A DNA stretch of 64,000 bases from SPJN01 sp965229935 (GCA_965229935.1 CBDDKB010000002.1:992001-1056000); one strand, 5' to 3'; numbered from the stretch's first letter, positions 1 to 8,818 are shown. Made by a program: numbers and translations. The notes: a model not told the origin generated them from the letters alone.

Positions 1-1079
1 TCTGCCAACTGTGTCGGATCATGCAGGCTTTTGCTGCGGGTGATTGATTTGAACTGATTATCCTTCAGCTTCAACGTCACGGTATAGCCTGCCCAGCCTG
101 TTTTCTTGGCGCGGGCGGCAACCCGTTCTGTCTGTCGCCACAATAAACGTTCCAGCCTATCCTGATCGGCAATATCCTCATTAAAGGTGGTTTCACCGGA
201 TATGCTTTTCACCTCGTCCGTCTTGCGGACCTGACGATGGTCAATCCCTCGACTAAGATTATAAAGGCGCAGGCCAAGTTCCCCATAATTTTTGACAAGT
301 TCGCTTTGTTCCATCTTTTGAATCTGTGATACATGGGTGATGCCTTGGCGGTTCAGCTTTTTGCCCATTGCCTTGCCCACGCCCCATATCGCCGTAACAG
401 GCTTGGCGGCCAGATAGTCGCGTGTTTGCGCCGGCGTGATTGAGAAAAAGCCCGCGGGTTTATCTTCGTCAGATGCCATTTTGGCAAGGAACTTATTGTG
501 ACTTAATCCGATGGAAACAGTGATGCCGATTTCCTGTTCGATTTGCTTTGCCAGTTTGCACAGGGTTTTGGCAGGTGCCATACCATGCAGTCTTTCCGTC
601 CCCGTCAGGTCTAAAAAGGCCTCGTCAATCGACACGGGTTGGACAAGGGGGGTGACATTTTCCATCAACTGGCGCACCTCGCGCCCCGCCGCCGAATATT
701 TTTCCATATTGGGTTTGATGATCACCGCATTAGGGCAAAGCTGTTTTGCCTTGAACATGGGCATTGCGGAATGGACGCCATCAATGCGTGCGATATAGCA
801 GGCCGTGGAAACAACGCCGCGCACGCCGCCACCGATGATGACTGGCTTGGTCGCAAGGGCTGGGTCATCGCGTTTTTCGATGGCGGCGTAAAACGCATCA
901 CAATCTATGTGCGCAATAGAAAGACCCGTGACCTGTTCTGCCTGAACAAGGCGCGGGCTGTGACAGTCAGGGCAACGTAATAGGGGTGGGGCATTTGCAG
1001 GACGTTCTGGCAGATCGGTCAAACATGATCTGCAAAACCCATTGGCCCCCTCGATAGGTTTCTCTACCTCTCCGGCCAT
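1..1079 (-). CDS. dinB: DNA polymerase IV, 3' end outside the window
   Basis: This is a Y-family translesion DNA polymerase that bypasses damaged template bases. About 359 residues are visible and the C-terminus runs off the left edge. The polymerase core is clear: HIDCDAFYAAIE (residues 57-68) holds the first metal-binding aspartate, and SIDEAFLDLTG (150-160) holds the catalytic Asp-Glu pair D152/E153. In front of the core there is an extra segment of about 50 residues with CRSC (16-19) and CPDC (36-39), which should form a zinc finger; I recall such a leader from some alphaproteobacterial DinB proteins but not from E. coli DinB. The ATG lies inside the end of the ROK kinase gene, a 16-nt overlap, so the two are probably co-translated. 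The name is secure; the role of the zinc finger is unknown. Confidence 0.93.
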   Translation of the reverse strand, partial: MAGEVEKPIEGANGFCRSCLTDLPERPANAPPLLRCPDCHSPRLVQAEQVTGLSIAHIDCDAFYAAIEKRDDPALATKPVIIGGGVRGVVSTACYIARIDGVHSAMPMFKAKQLCPNAVIIKPNMEKYSAAGREVRQLMENVTPLVQPVSIDEAFLDLTGTERLHGMAPAKTLCKLAKQIEQEIGITVSIGLSHNKFLAKMASDEDKPAGFFSITPAQTRDYLAAKPVTAIWGVGKAMGKKLNRQGITHVSQIQKMEQSELVKNYGELGLRLYNLSRGIDHRQVRKTDEVKSISGETTFNEDIADQDRLERLLWRQTERVAARAKKTGWAGYTVTLKLKDNQFKSITRSKSLHDPTQLA

Positions 1080-1966
1080 AGCCACGCGGCCCCCCGCACA
1101 CCTGATGAATCGCCATGTTGGGCCCTGACGAGTTTGGTTTCAACATGATCTGTGAAGGCATATTTGTGCCAAAGCTGCGGGACGTCGTTGTAAAGCCTGT
1201 CGATCTGGCTTGCGCCGCCGCCCAGCACGATGACAGCCGGGTCTAAAATTGTGATGATAGTGCCTAACCCGCGTGATAGTTGGTCGCTATAAAGCGCCAA
1301 TGCCTTGATCGCGAGTGCGCTGTTGCTTGCCGCTATATCTGCAGCGGTAAGCGTTTCATCGCCGCCCAACTGCTTAAATGTCGTGGCAAGGCCGGGGCCG
1401 CTTAAAAATGTTTCGATGCAGTTCCGGCGACCGCAATAACAGTCACGCGCGGGGCCGTCCTGTTTGGGATCATACCAGGGCAGGGGCATGTGCCCCCATT
1501 CGCCGCCCGTGTGATTGGGGCCGTCATGAAGCTGCTTGTCGATGACAATGCCGCCACCTGTGCCTGTGCCCAGTATCACGCCAAAGACTGAGTCATAGTT
1601 TGCGCCTGCGCCGTCAATCGCCTCAGACAGGGCAAAACAGTTGGCGTCGTTTGCAGTGCGCACTTCATAGCCAAGATGGGCGGACAGGTCCTGTTCAAAT
1701 GATCTGCCATTCAACCATGTGGAATTGGCATTTTGAACAAGTCCGCTGCGCGGGTGGTGGGAGCCGGGCATGCCAACGCCAACCTTGAAAGCCTCATCCG
1801 GCCTGTCGGCGCGGACACCATCAATAAGGGCGGCGATTGCATTTAGCGTGCCCTGATAATCCTCGCGTGGGGTCGCGTTGCGCTGACGGGCAAGTTCTGT
1901 ACCGTCTTGATCGATGGCAATCGCCTCAATCTTTGTGCCGCCAAGGTCGACACCGATGCGCAGCAT
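1064..1966 (-). CDS. ROK family sugar kinase (fructokinase / N-acetylglucosamine kinase type)
   Basis: This is a cytoplasmic ATP-dependent sugar kinase of 300 residues, the usual ROK length. The N-terminal phosphate loop is DLGGTK (7-12), the catalytic base is D107 in NDAN, and a second glycine-rich phosphate motif GTGTGGG is at 133-139. The ROK zinc site is complete: H159 in EWGHM and cysteines C176, C178 and C183 in CYCGRRNC. The motif pattern fits fructokinase (Mak) and NagK, and the sequence does not decide between fructose, N-acetylglucosamine and another hexose. The start codon overlaps the stop of the upstream HAD gene (TGATG), and the end overlaps dinB, so the three genes form one unit although their functions look unrelated. 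Confidence 0.88.
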   Translation of the reverse strand: MLRIGVDLGGTKIEAIAIDQDGTELARQRNATPREDYQGTLNAIAALIDGVRADRPDEAFKVGVGMPGSHHPRSGLVQNANSTWLNGRSFEQDLSAHLGYEVRTANDANCFALSEAIDGAGANYDSVFGVILGTGTGGGIVIDKQLHDGPNHTGGEWGHMPLPWYDPKQDGPARDCYCGRRNCIETFLSGPGLATTFKQLGGDETLTAADIAASNSALAIKALALYSDQLSRGLGTIITILDPAVIVLGGGASQIDRLYNDVPQLWHKYAFTDHVETKLVRAQHGDSSGVRGAAWLWPER

Positions 1967-2667
1967 CAGCCCGCAGCCTGCAGGACCCGCATAGCCTCGT
2001 CACAAATATCGGCCCAGCTTTGGGCCCGGTAATGGGTGACGTCCAATGTCGGCATGATCTTGTTAATCACAGGATCGGCAACAAATTGGATGCGGTGTGA
2101 ATGGGGGACATGCTCTGCGACTGAGACATGATTGGGCGGCAAGTCGTCGATAAAGACAATCGGGTCGCCTGCCATATCGCTTAACTGGCGGGCCAAAACA
2201 CCCTTGGGTGCATCAGACGCAATGACAGGATAGTCGAAGCCAAGGCCCGACAGGTGATCAAGGCGTGTCTTTTGAAACCGCGAGGGCAGTTTTGTGAGGA
2301 TCACGACCTGTGCATGGTTGGCTAGGTGGTTCAGTCCCTCAAGCGCGCCATTGACGGCTGGCTGGGTTTGCATGCCAAATTCAAAGAAATGATGCAGGGC
2401 GTCTGTGACCTCGCCTTGGTCAAGAATGCGGCCTGTTGCGGCCTCTTTTAAGGACCCTGTGATTCGCGCCGTTTCGCGGTCGCGCGTCAGGCCCTGACCT
2501 TCAAACCAATTATCAACCGGGTCCAGAAAGTGCAGAATCACTTCATCGGCATCACATAAAAGCAGCGGATCACCGCTGTTCAGGTTAAGCGAAGCGACAG
2601 CCGCCAGTGTGGCGTCGTCGGGTTTTTCAGCCTCGTAAAGGCGCATATTATCGTGGGCGCTGGTCAT
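1966..2667 (-). CDS. HAD-superfamily hydrolase-like protein
   Basis: This 233-residue protein has the HAD phosphohydrolase motifs in order. Motif I is LLLCDADEVIL, with the nucleophile and acid/base as D-x-D near residues 39-41. Motif II is VVILTK near 120, a lysine follows in DAPKGV, and motif IV is the paired aspartates of VFIDDLPPN near 172. The cap is a small helical insert between motifs I and II. The substrate cannot be read from the sequence. It is the first gene of the unit with the ROK kinase and dinB. No strong Shine-Dalgarno precedes the chosen ATG, and an in-frame ATG seven codons later (2646) is possible. Confidence 0.7.
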   Translation of the reverse strand: MTSAHDNMRLYEAEKPDDATLAAVASLNLNSGDPLLLCDADEVILHFLDPVDNWFEGQGLTRDRETARITGSLKEAATGRILDQGEVTDALHHFFEFGMQTQPAVNGALEGLNHLANHAQVVILTKLPSRFQKTRLDHLSGLGFDYPVIASDAPKGVLARQLSDMAGDPIVFIDDLPPNHVSVAEHVPHSHRIQFVADPVINKIMPTLDVTHYRAQSWADICDEAMRVLQAAG

Positions 2668-2748
2668 GGCAGGACATTAGAACAGGGCGAAAGAACACTG
2701 CAAGAACAAATCGGCTGAGGGGCCGGGTTTGCCAGCAAAAGGGCAAAG

Positions 2749-2780
2749 AAAAACCGCCTGTCGGTCGGGCCGAAGGCGGT
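2749..2780 (-). terminator. Rho-independent terminator after rpmG
   Basis: Reading the minus strand, the arms ACCGCCT and AGGCGGT close a GC-rich hairpin followed directly by a run of T (plus-strand A run at 2749-2753). It sits 30 bp past the rpmG stop and before the HAD gene, so it separates the two transcription units. Confidence 0.75.
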
Positions 2781-2809
2781 GTTTCGTCAGTAATGAGTTT
2801 GGCGGGAAC

Positions 2810-2977
2810 CTATTTGATTTTGGTTTCCTTGAACTCAACATGTTTGCGCACAACAGGGTCGTACTTTTTCAGAACCATTTTTTCGGTCTGTGTACGAGCG
2901 TTCTTTTTCGTCACATAGAAAAAGCCCGTACCAGCTGTGCTTTCGAGCTTGATTTTAACTGATGCTGGCTTTGCCAT
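2810..2977 (-). CDS. rpmG: 50S ribosomal protein L33
   Basis: This encodes 55 residues, starting MAKPASVKIKLEST and ending VEFKETKIK, which is the standard length and sequence of bacterial L33, a small protein of the large ribosomal subunit near the E site. The form seen here has no CxxC zinc pairs (the C-minus type), so it should not need zinc. The start is set by AGGA eight bases upstream; an out-of-frame ATG five bases earlier gives no L33. It is a single-gene unit with its own terminator, set between the MFS transporter and the HAD gene, close to the Nudix/DUF983/rnr block with which I recall rpmG being linked in Alphaproteobacteria. Confidence 0.96.
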   Translation of the reverse strand: MAKPASVKIKLESTAGTGFFYVTKKNARTQTEKMVLKKYDPVVRKHVEFKETKIK

Positions 2978-3088
2978 GACATAATTCCTGTTTGTCTGCC
3001 CGGCCTTTGCGGGCGCGGGAAATAATCAAATATGGAGCGCGACCATAGCCTTGCCGCCCCCAAAGTCAAGAAAAACAGCCAAGTTGCG

Positions 3089-4309
3089 TCAAAGCTGCGC
3101 GCTTCCGTCGCTTTTTGGCTTGTTTTCGTCGGTTTCAGGCGGGTTTTGACGGCGCATTCGGGCAAGAATCAGTAGCACATAGGCACCCATCACCAGCGCC
3201 AATAAAAAGGGAAGCCCATTGGGCCCGGCAAGGTCCATGGTGGCCCCCGCTACCGGGGGCGCAACCAATGTGCCAATGGCATAAAGCATGATGAAGGCGG
3301 CATTGGCATTCACCAAAGCGACGCCTGTGAACCGCGCACCCAATAGGGCCAGCCCAACAGTGTAAAGGCCTGAAACTATCCCCATGCCCCCAGCCAATAG
3401 GGGTAGGTAGAAGAACGGATCATGGATCGTAAAGGGCAGCGCAAGCCCGCTAAGGGCGGCTGTAGCCGCGCAAATTAACAAAACAACATGTCGATTGATG
3501 CGGTCAGCCAGAATACCGACAGGGATCAACAGTAACAGATTGCCAATTCCCATTGCGGTCAGCATGGCTGCCCCCTCAGTAGCTGTCAGGCCCATTCTAA
3601 CGCCATAGACAGGCAATAGGTTGAACATGGCGGTTTCATAGGCACCGAATAATAATGCGGCCAATATCGCGGCAGGTGCCAACCTGATCAGCGTAAGGAT
3701 GCGTTCAGGGCGGTCCTCAGCCGGTAGGGCAAGCGATGGTAGCTTGGCAAGCAAGCCAATCCCGATGGGGATCGCAGCGATCAGCATCAGTGCTGCCCCG
3801 GCTACAAAAGGTGCTGACCCTTCAAATCCAGTGAATTGCAGCACAATGGGCCCTGTGGCAAACCCGGCTGACAGGACAGCACCCAAAATACCCATCATCC
3901 GGCCACGCCGATTATCAGGTGTGATGGCGTTGATCCAAAATTCTGCAACCGTCATCAAGCCGGTATGGGCAGCCCCATGGACAAAGCGCAAGGGCAGCCA
4001 CGCATAAGGGTCCTCAATCCACAAATAGGCGAGGAAGCAGGCCATAGACAATAAGGCACTAAAGAATAGCAGCGGCAGCGTGCCGACCTTTTGCGCCAGT
4101 CTGGGCAGTTGCGGTGCGCATAGGATGATGGCGAGCGAGGGCATGGCCGTTGAAATGCCAATAAATGTGCCGCTTAACCCCCACATTTCCTGCCGTATGG
4201 CGAGCAGGGGCTGGCTCAACCCAAACATCACCCCTGTAACCAGCATGGCTGGAAACAGGACAATATAGGTCAGGCGCCTTTGTCTGGGATGTAACGTCTG
4301 CTCACTCAT
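3089..4309 (-). CDS. MFS transporter
   Basis: This is an inner-membrane transporter of the major facilitator superfamily, 406 residues from the chosen start with about twelve hydrophobic segments. It has the RRGRMMG loop motif between TM4 and TM5 and an ADRINRH loop in the second half, both typical of MFS loops 4-5 and 8-9. The general look (YcaD-like, compact, no long loops) does not give a substrate. The reading frame is open for 29 codons upstream, inside the Nudix gene, but ATG at 4309 is preferred because ATGAGTGA there overlaps the Nudix stop by 8 nt, a normal coupling. It is the third gene of the Nudix-Nudix-MFS unit. Confidence 0.82.
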   Translation of the reverse strand: MSEQTLHPRQRRLTYIVLFPAMLVTGVMFGLSQPLLAIRQEMWGLSGTFIGISTAMPSLAIILCAPQLPRLAQKVGTLPLLFFSALLSMACFLAYLWIEDPYAWLPLRFVHGAAHTGLMTVAEFWINAITPDNRRGRMMGILGAVLSAGFATGPIVLQFTGFEGSAPFVAGAALMLIAAIPIGIGLLAKLPSLALPAEDRPERILTLIRLAPAAILAALLFGAYETAMFNLLPVYGVRMGLTATEGAAMLTAMGIGNLLLLIPVGILADRINRHVVLLICAATAALSGLALPFTIHDPFFYLPLLAGGMGIVSGLYTVGLALLGARFTGVALVNANAAFIMLYAIGTLVAPPVAGATMDLAGPNGLPFLLALVMGAYVLLILARMRRQNPPETDENKPKSDGSAQL

Positions 4310-4958
4310 GATCAATGATGGTTTTGCCGTTGCGGTAGTGCATAAAGATTGCCTGTGGAGGGCGCGCTTTATCCAGCAACAGGGCAAGACGGTCAAGCAT
4401 CATTTCTGTGACATCGATCAGCGGCAGCTTGTGCCGGGCATGGTCTATCGGATACCAGTCCGCATTGCGCAATTCATCTGTGTCGGTTAATTGCCCGGCC
4501 AGTTGGTGACGCTCTGCCGCAAAAAAGCGTGCATGAGACCTTAAAGGGCTTTCGGTGGGGGTGATCGCCCGGCCCATATAGGTCAGTGGCTTGAGGTCAG
4601 GAAACAGACCCTGTTCGCGAAACAGATCCCAGCCGTCAGCCTGTGGCGGCTTGTGCGTCTTATGGGGCTTGCCAAGGAACAGGCCGGTTTCTTCGGCTGT
4701 TTCACGGATGGCAGATAGGCCAAGGGCATGGGCGGCCTGCGCAGCGCTATGAGTCGGGGTTTGGCGCAACCCCGGAACAGGCAAGCTACGGGCCATCAGC
4801 TTGTCAGCAGGTTCCACCCCGCCGCCGGGAAACACAAACATGTCGGGCAGAAACCGACTTTTCTTTGCCCGTTGTCCCATCAGGACAAGGCGCTTTTCGG
4901 CGTCATAGACAATTAGGCTGGCGGCATCGCGAGGACGGGCCGGACGATGGGCAGTCAT
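4302..4958 (-). CDS. Nudix hydrolase, first of a tandem pair
   Basis: This hydrolyses a nucleoside diphosphate linked to some other group; the substrate is not known. The Nudix box is split: FPGGGVEP is at residues 43-50 and the catalytic RETAEETG at 85-92, with roughly 25 residues inserted between the usual GG..E part and the RE..EE part. That spacing recalls the NUDT8/NUDT19 (coenzyme A or acyl-CoA pyrophosphatase-like) branch, but this is by resemblance only. The start ATGA overlaps the end of the neighbouring Nudix gene by 4 nt. The two share the N-terminal signature RPRDAA and the MGQR motif and look like a duplication. Confidence 0.85.
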   Translation of the reverse strand: MTAHRPARPRDAASLIVYDAEKRLVLMGQRAKKSRFLPDMFVFPGGGVEPADKLMARSLPVPGLRQTPTHSAAQAAHALGLSAIRETAEETGLFLGKPHKTHKPPQADGWDLFREQGLFPDLKPLTYMGRAITPTESPLRSHARFFAAERHQLAGQLTDTDELRNADWYPIDHARHKLPLIDVTEMMLDRLALLLDKARPPQAIFMHYRNGKTIIDHE

Positions 4959-5713
4959 TCAATTTCCACCCATTGTGGCTTGCCCTTATGGAAATAGAAA
5001 AACGGCACTTTATGCGTCGGGTCAAACGGATCAGGCAGCGCCATCCGGTCCAAGGCAATCTGAACAATCATCCGCGTGATATTGGGAAGATCAAGCTTTG
5101 TTGCCTCTTCAAGCGCAACCCAGTGCAGGTCCAAAAGCTCCCCCGATCCGGCAAGCTGATCGTGGCAGTCAGCGGCGATAACGTCTGCAGGTGCCATAAA
5201 AAAGCGCGCATCATATCGTTTGGGCCGATAGGGTGGGGTGATCGCGCGAGCGATATAGGCCATTTTGTCGAGCGCGGGTAGCGCACCTGATTGATAGTAA
5301 TTCGCCCAACCGGGTGACCGGGTTTTAACCATAGACGCCTCATCATGAGACACCCCGGCAGCAAGCCCCGTTTCTTCATAGGTTTCACGCAAGGCAGCAA
5401 GGGCAAGGGCCTGTGCCTTTTCGGGAGAGATGGTGCGGGCACCGCGCGGGTCCTGTGTCAGCTTTTCAACTGCGGGATCAGGTAGCGGCGCATGGGGGGC
5501 AATCACATGATCCCCCCGGTCAAGCCGTCCACCGGGGAAGACAACTTTATGCGGCATAAATGTGGTGCCGCCAGACCGCTGCCCCATCAGGACATGGGGC
5601 CGTCCCTTTTGTTCGCGGATTAGCAAAAGCGTTGCGGCATCACGTGGCCGCGCCGCGCGCTTATTATCGGGCGCGCGTTGGGGCCCATCTTCGGGCTTGT
5701 TAAAGCTGCTCAT
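4955..5713 (-). CDS. Nudix hydrolase, second of a tandem pair
   Basis: This is a 252-residue Nudix protein paralogous to the next gene in the operon. Shared landmarks are RPRDAATLLL near residue 22, MGQRS near 43, FPGGRLDRGD near 59 and the catalytic RETYEETG at 109-116. It has an even longer insert inside the Nudix box (about 35 residues), and the C-terminal half is longer than in its neighbour. It is the first gene of the Nudix-Nudix-MFS unit. The 211-bp gap upstream carries a palindromic repeat rather than an obvious promoter. The substrate is unknown; CoA-type or other bulky diphosphates are possible. Confidence 0.85.
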   Translation of the reverse strand: MSSFNKPEDGPQRAPDNKRAARPRDAATLLLIREQKGRPHVLMGQRSGGTTFMPHKVVFPGGRLDRGDHVIAPHAPLPDPAVEKLTQDPRGARTISPEKAQALALAALRETYEETGLAAGVSHDEASMVKTRSPGWANYYQSGALPALDKMAYIARAITPPYRPKRYDARFFMAPADVIAADCHDQLAGSGELLDLHWVALEEATKLDLPNITRMIVQIALDRMALPDPFDPTHKVPFFYFHKGKPQWVEIE

Positions 5714-5795
5714 GAAACTACCTGTCGATTGTCAATTCTTGTTGGCGCAAGAGTGACGGGTTCGTCAGGCTTTGTCTAGTTAGACACGAAAGAAA

Positions 5796-5911
5796 CGTCA
5801 TGCCGGACTTGATCCGGCATCTTTGTTGTTCGGTTGACATGCCTTTCCTGATAGGAAACGGCAAGCTGAACGCAAAGACCCCGGATATTGCTATGCAATT
5901 CCGGGGTGACG
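5796..5911. repeat. Composite palindromic intergenic repeat (three hairpins)
   Basis: Three nested or adjacent inverted repeats lie between the Nudix and DUF983 genes. The left one is TGCCGGACTTGATCCGGCA (5801-5819). The middle one is GCCTTTCC-TGATA-GGAAACGGC (5841-5862). The right one has arms CCCCGGA (5879-5885) and TCCGGGG (5900-5906). The outer ends are CGTCA and TGACG, so the whole unit is itself bounded by an inverted repeat. CCGGACTTGATCCGG-type palindromes are, from memory, scattered in many alphaproteobacterial genomes; this looks like one of those small non-autonomous elements. Confidence 0.7.
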
Positions 5912-5924
5912 GTTAAATGACAGG

Positions 5925-6365
5925 TTAAGAGTCAGAATAGCTTGGCGGGTCGAGGCTATCGCCAGCTTCGCCAAACCCGTGCAGGCGCAAGGCCCATTGC
6001 AGATTGACGAAGGCACCCTTGATGATAGGCAGCAGAGCAAGCGTCAGTGCGATGGCCAAGGGCGGCCAAACCGCCCAATGAACCCACATGGGCGGGGTAT
6101 AGGCTTTTTCAACGATCAACAAAAGAGGGATCAAAATGTGCCCAAGGACAAAGATAGTCAGATAGGGCGGGGCATCATCTGCGCGATGATGATAAAGCGC
6201 CTCGCCGCAATGGGGGCAATTGTCATTGATTTTCAAATAGCTTGAAAACACTTTGCCTTCACCGCAGGACGGGCACTTGCCGCGTGCGCCACGCAACATG
6301 GCCTGGCCCAAATTGCGTTTGTCGGCCTCATACGCGGCCTGATTGTCTGACACCATATCGGTCAT
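5925..6365 (-). CDS. DUF983 family membrane protein
   Basis: This 146-residue protein is of a family with no assigned function, found mainly in Alphaproteobacteria. Two cysteine pairs, CPSC near residue 31 and CPHC near 50, form a likely zinc knuckle on the cytoplasmic side. They are followed by APPYLTIFVLGHI and a pair of hydrophobic segments that span the membrane. It sits downstream of rnr in the same direction, an arrangement I recall as common in Alphaproteobacteria. A 138-bp gap separates it from rnr, so it may have its own promoter, though none is clear. Confidence 0.85.
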   Translation of the reverse strand: MTDMVSDNQAAYEADKRNLGQAMLRGARGKCPSCGEGKVFSSYLKINDNCPHCGEALYHHRADDAPPYLTIFVLGHILIPLLLIVEKAYTPPMWVHWAVWPPLAIALTLALLPIIKGAFVNLQWALRLHGFGEAGDSLDPPSYSDS

Positions 6366-6488
6366 GGACTTCTCCTCTTACCCCTGCCAATTGCTTAGCC
6401 CCCGGGTATGAGGGGAAGAGTGGGGATGATCCCCCCATTCTACAATGTTCCGCAATGTCGCATGAGCGGAAACGCACAGGCGCGAGCG

Positions 6489-6512
6489 AGGCGCAAAAGA
6501 ATTTTAGCGCCT
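6489..6512. repeat. Inverted repeat over the rnr stop codon
   Basis: Arms AGGCGC and GCGCCT, extended inward by A4/T4, make a stem of about ten pairs that includes the rnr stop codon. There is no T run after it on the minus strand, so it is not a standard terminator. It could stabilise the 3' end of the mRNA. Confidence 0.4.
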
Positions 6513-8813
6513 GCGTGGCTTGCTGCGTTTGGGTGGCCGACCCCTGCCGCCAGACTTGTTGGGCCCGCGCGAATCACGCTTGGGGCCGCGCCGTCCTTGT
6601 TGTTTGCCGCCGCGTAATTGGTTGATGGTCCGCATGGGTTCGTGCGATTCGAGTTCAAACAACAACCCGCCACGAACGGGCGTTGCCTCGATCAGTCGCA
6701 CCTCAACCGGGTCGCCAAGGCCAAAGACTGTGCGGCTGCGTTCGCCCACCAGCGCAAAATGTTGCTCTCGATAATCATAGTAATCATCTGGCAGGCGGCG
6801 CATGGGGATAAGGCCATCTGCCCCCAAACCATCCAGTTTCACAAACAGGCCCGCATTGGCAACGCCTGCAATACGCCCTGAAAACACAGCACCTGTCCGG
6901 TCCTGCATATAATGGGCCAGATAGCGGTCTGTGGTTGACCGTTCGGCCTTCATCGACCGGCGTTCAGTATCCGAAATATCGCTGGCTGTCCGGTCAAGCC
7001 GGGCAAGATCGTCATTGGATAGGCCCCCGTCGCCAAGCTTGCAGGCGGTGATCAGGGCGCGGTGAACGATCAAATCGGCATAGCGGCGAATGGGGGAAGT
7101 GAAATGCGCATAGCGGCGCAAGTTCAATCCGAAGTGTCCCAAATTGTCTGGGCTGTAGATTGCCTGTTTTTGGCTGCGCAAAATAACTTCCGGTACCACC
7201 AATTCATTCGGTGTGTCCTTGATTTGATTTAATAAGCCGTTCAGCTTTTCCGGACTGCGCATCGGGCCGGGCGTCAGGGGCAGATCAAGGCTGCCTAAAT
7301 AATCGCGCAGCGTGGCAAGTTTTTCTTCAGACGGCTCTTCGTGGACCCGGTAAAGGCAGGCCATGCCTTTTTCTTCCAACTCCTCCGCCGCTGCGACATT
7401 GGCGAGGATCATGCAATCTTCGATCAGGCGATGGGCATCAAGCCGGTCGCGCAGTGTCACCGCGTTGACCTTGCCATCATCGCCAAGCCTGACGCGATGT
7501 TCGGGCAGATCAAGATCAAGGGGACTGCGCTTTTTCCGTTCTTTGCGTGTGGCGTTCCATGCCGCCCATAATGGCTTAAGAACCGGATCAACAAGGGGGC
7601 CTGATTGATCGTCCGGGCGTCCTTCAACCGCTGCCTGGGCCTGTTCATAGGTCAGCGACGCCGCAGACCGCATGAGCCCGCGCACAAATTTGTGGCGCAG
7701 TTTCTTTCCCTTTTTGTCGAATGTCATGCGCACGGCAAGGCACGGACGGTCTACCCCTTCATGAAGGGAACAAAGATCACCTGACAGATGATCGGGTAAC
7801 ATGGGTACGACCCGATCAGGGAAATAGCTGGAATTGCCCCGCATCAACGCTTCTTTATCAAGGGCGCTGCCGGGGCGCACATAATGGCTGACATCGGCAA
7901 TGGCGACCCAGATGATATGCCCACCCTCATTCTCGGGATTGTCATCTGCCATGGCGCAAACTGCATCATCATGGTCCCGCGCGTCGGCTGGGTCGATTGT
8001 GATCAGCGGCAGGTCGCGCATGTCAGTGCGGTGTTTAAGATCGGTGACCGGCTTTGCCTGCTTTGCCTCGTCCAAAACAGATTGGGGGAAGGCGTCGGGG
8101 ATATTATGTTCGTGAATAGCAATCAGGCTGATATTGCGGGCGTCATTAAGCGGGGCCAAACGCTTTAACACGCGCGCGCGGCGCAGGCCCATGCGATTGC
8201 GGGGCAGTACTTCAAGCTCTACCAACTCATGATCTTTTGCGCCTGCTGTGTCCTCAGCCATGACATCAAGCTCATACCGGGCCTTTTTGTCGATCAGGCT
8301 GATGCGGCCGCCTTGGTCGGTTTTGGTAAACATGCCCAAAACCCGTTCAGCCCGTTTTTCAAGGCGGCGCATAATGCGCGCTGTATAGGCATAATGGGGA
8401 TCAGAATCAGGATTTTTGCTGATGCGTGCCAACACGCGATCACCCGGACCGGGCAGGGTGCTGCCCTGTTTTTGACGCTTGTCTGTTTTGATCAGGATTG
8501 CGGGGCGCGGGCCGTTTGCATCATCCCATTTGACGGGTGTGCCGATCAGCTCTCCCTCATCATCCTGAGCAACATCCAATACGGTAACATTGGGCAGGCG
8601 GCCAGCTTCGCTGACCTTCTTGCCGCGCTGTTTGGTCAGCAACCCTTCTTCGCGCATTTCGCGCAGGATTTGGCGCAAGGCAGTGCGATCCGCGCCCTTA
8701 ATGTTAAAGGCGCGGGCAATATCACGACGGCTGATCTCGCCATCCTGTTGTTCGATAAAGGTCAGGATTTCCGCTTTAGTGGGTAGGCCCGGCTTGTAAG
8801 GCGCTTTCGCCAT
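6504..8813 (-). CDS. rnr: Ribonuclease R
   Basis: This is a processive 3'-to-5' exoribonuclease of the RNB family that degrades structured RNA and works with SmpB/tmRNA in bacterial quality control. The 769 residues are arranged as expected: an N-terminal winged-helix-like segment (about 12-65), cold-shock OB domains, the RNB catalytic domain with DPADARDHDDA (274-284) holding the metal-binding aspartates, and an S1 domain (about 640-720). A basic, low-complexity tail (RRGPKRDSRGPNK...PRRR) ends the protein. It starts 5 bp after the topA stop, so it is part of the dprA-topA-rnr run. Confidence 0.95.
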   Translation of the reverse strand: MAKAPYKPGLPTKAEILTFIEQQDGEISRRDIARAFNIKGADRTALRQILREMREEGLLTKQRGKKVSEAGRLPNVTVLDVAQDDEGELIGTPVKWDDANGPRPAILIKTDKRQKQGSTLPGPGDRVLARISKNPDSDPHYAYTARIMRRLEKRAERVLGMFTKTDQGGRISLIDKKARYELDVMAEDTAGAKDHELVELEVLPRNRMGLRRARVLKRLAPLNDARNISLIAIHEHNIPDAFPQSVLDEAKQAKPVTDLKHRTDMRDLPLITIDPADARDHDDAVCAMADDNPENEGGHIIWVAIADVSHYVRPGSALDKEALMRGNSSYFPDRVVPMLPDHLSGDLCSLHEGVDRPCLAVRMTFDKKGKKLRHKFVRGLMRSAASLTYEQAQAAVEGRPDDQSGPLVDPVLKPLWAAWNATRKERKKRSPLDLDLPEHRVRLGDDGKVNAVTLRDRLDAHRLIEDCMILANVAAAEELEEKGMACLYRVHEEPSEEKLATLRDYLGSLDLPLTPGPMRSPEKLNGLLNQIKDTPNELVVPEVILRSQKQAIYSPDNLGHFGLNLRRYAHFTSPIRRYADLIVHRALITACKLGDGGLSNDDLARLDRTASDISDTERRSMKAERSTTDRYLAHYMQDRTGAVFSGRIAGVANAGLFVKLDGLGADGLIPMRRLPDDYYDYREQHFALVGERSRTVFGLGDPVEVRLIEATPVRGGLLFELESHEPMRTINQLRGGKQQGRRGPKRDSRGPNKSGGRGRPPKRSKPRRR

Positions 8814-8818
8814 TGGAG

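Noticed and set aside
4643..5281. A 212-codon plus-strand frame across the two Nudix genes.
   Set aside because: It is antisense to two well-supported genes, with no ribosome site and no recognisable motif.
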